From an uncultured Halomicronema sp. (GTDB taxonomy: Bacteria > Cyanobacteriota > Cyanobacteriia > Phormidesmidales > Phormidesmidaceae), in NCBI GenBank assembly GCA_937897665.1, contig CALCPB010000459.1, positions 1-5,623 on the forward strand: a stretch of DNA of 5,623 bases, written 5' to 3'. How positions within the stretch are numbered: the stretch's first letter is position 1; each line of letters starts with the position of its first letter. The position numbers were made by a program, and so were the translations under genes. The notes under the pieces are model-generated. The model was not told the origin of the DNA, ran no database searches, and saw only the letters and a list, made by a program, of their open reading frames with translations. Of this stretch, positions 5,262-5,623 are shown piece after piece.

Positions 5262-5623
5262 CGTTTTTGAGCTGATTTAGCTGACGTGGCCTCGCTGATT
5301 GTGGATGCGATCGCAGGGCATCCGGCGAGTTTGTCGTTGAGAATAGTCTGGGCAGATGAAAGAGCCCTTGAGAGTACCAGACTCAAAACCACTGCAACGG
5401 GCCTTCTAGCAACCTAGCTTTTGCCAGTCAGAGAGTTTTGCCATGTTCTCCAGGCCTCCCGATTTTATCGGTTAAAACTGGATGGTTAGGCGACGCGCAC
5501 AAGTTTTCATACAACAGTGACGACCGGAGAACGAAAGATAACTTTTGTGCCTTGATACGGCCTCAATCAGTGAGCGAACGCACTAATTGTCAGCACGCGG
5601 TATATCCAAAACGGAGACTAGAT
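5262..5623. other. 362-bp right-end region without a convincing gene
   Basis: The region must hold the promoter of the membrane-protein gene, but no clear -35/-10 pair is visible. A plus-strand frame open from 5271 to a TAG at 5415-5417 reads protein-like (ADVASLIVDAIAGHP, then RIVWADERALEST). It has only a GTG (5286) as possible start and no Shine-Dalgarno sequence, so it may be a remnant. A HIP1 site lies at 5307-5314. GCACAA-GTT (5497-5505) can pair with AACTTTTGTGC (5540-5550), with a two-base bulge. Confidence 0.5.
5613..5616 (+). promoter_or_regulatory. Possible ribosome-binding site of a gene beginning just past the window
   Basis: GGAG at 5613-5616 is followed by seven bases (actagat) to the window end. 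If a start codon follows directly, the spacing would be normal. It cannot be tested inside the window. Confidence 0.2.

Larger units (their letters stand above)
1660..5314. repeat. Six HIP1 palindromes (GCGATCGC), cyanobacterial signature
   Basis: Perfect octamers lie at 1660-1667, 2498-2505, 2946-2953, 3837-3844, 4369-4376 and 5307-5314. HIP1 is highly over-represented in most cyanobacterial genomes and is spread through genes and gaps alike. Here none occurs in the 1.6-kb repeat-protein gene or in the AT-rich membrane-protein gene. Confidence 0.9.

Noticed and set aside
5186..5392. 68-codon minus-strand frame overlapping the start of the membrane-protein gene
   Set aside because: It overlaps the N-terminal coding part in another frame; it is Ser/Ala/Leu-rich with no motif or ribosome-binding site.
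1..5623. CRISPR array, insertion sequence or phage module
   Set aside because: No regularly spaced identical repeats at DNA level, no transposase or integrase reading frame and no terminal inverted repeats with target duplication were seen.

Overview
The window looks like chromosomal DNA of a cyanobacterium. The evidence is six perfect copies of the cyanobacterial HIP1 octamer GCGATCGC in 5.6 kb, where about 0.1 would be expected by chance. The proteins fit as well: a secreted repeat protein made of cadherin/tandem-95-like modules followed by 43-residue 'NPDVAAAV' modules is typical of filamentous and other large-genome cyanobacteria. No rRNA, tRNA, CRISPR array, transposase or phage gene is visible. 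Genus cannot be given from the sequence alone.

Layout. Positions 1-1584 (+) hold the 3' part of a large extracellular, probably calcium-binding repeat protein whose start lies left of the window. It contains three 92-residue Ig/cadherin-like repeats, a Gly-rich linker and five exact-length 43-residue repeats running to the last residue. It is followed by two tandem hairpins, the second a strong intrinsic terminator (1648-1694). Convergent to it, 1720-2538 (-) encodes a 272-residue exported protein with a signal peptide, a Ser-rich linker and an Asp-rich beta-type domain; it has no recognised name. Positions 2539-3453 form a long stretch with no convincing gene, holding short direct repeats and one terminator-like hairpin with an 8-T tract.

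The rest is on the minus strand, in transcription order from the right: an AT-rich four-helix membrane protein of unknown function (4560-5261), a dinucleotide-binding oxidoreductase of the F420-dependent NADP oxidoreductase family (3819-4487), and a small uncharacterised protein of about 71 residues (3454-3669). The 72-bp gap between the first two could allow co-transcription, but their base composition differs strongly, which argues against an old functional operon. The last 362 bp carry no convincing gene, although a GGAG at the very end may be the ribosome-binding site of a gene starting just outside.

The genes do not form an obvious pathway. The left half is about the cell surface (two convergent exported proteins); the right half is a redox enzyme and two orphans. 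I do not see a clear new multi-gene system. The items most worth a second look are the five-fold C-terminal 43-residue repeat array, the foreign-looking membrane protein, and the possible non-coding transcript ending near 2847.
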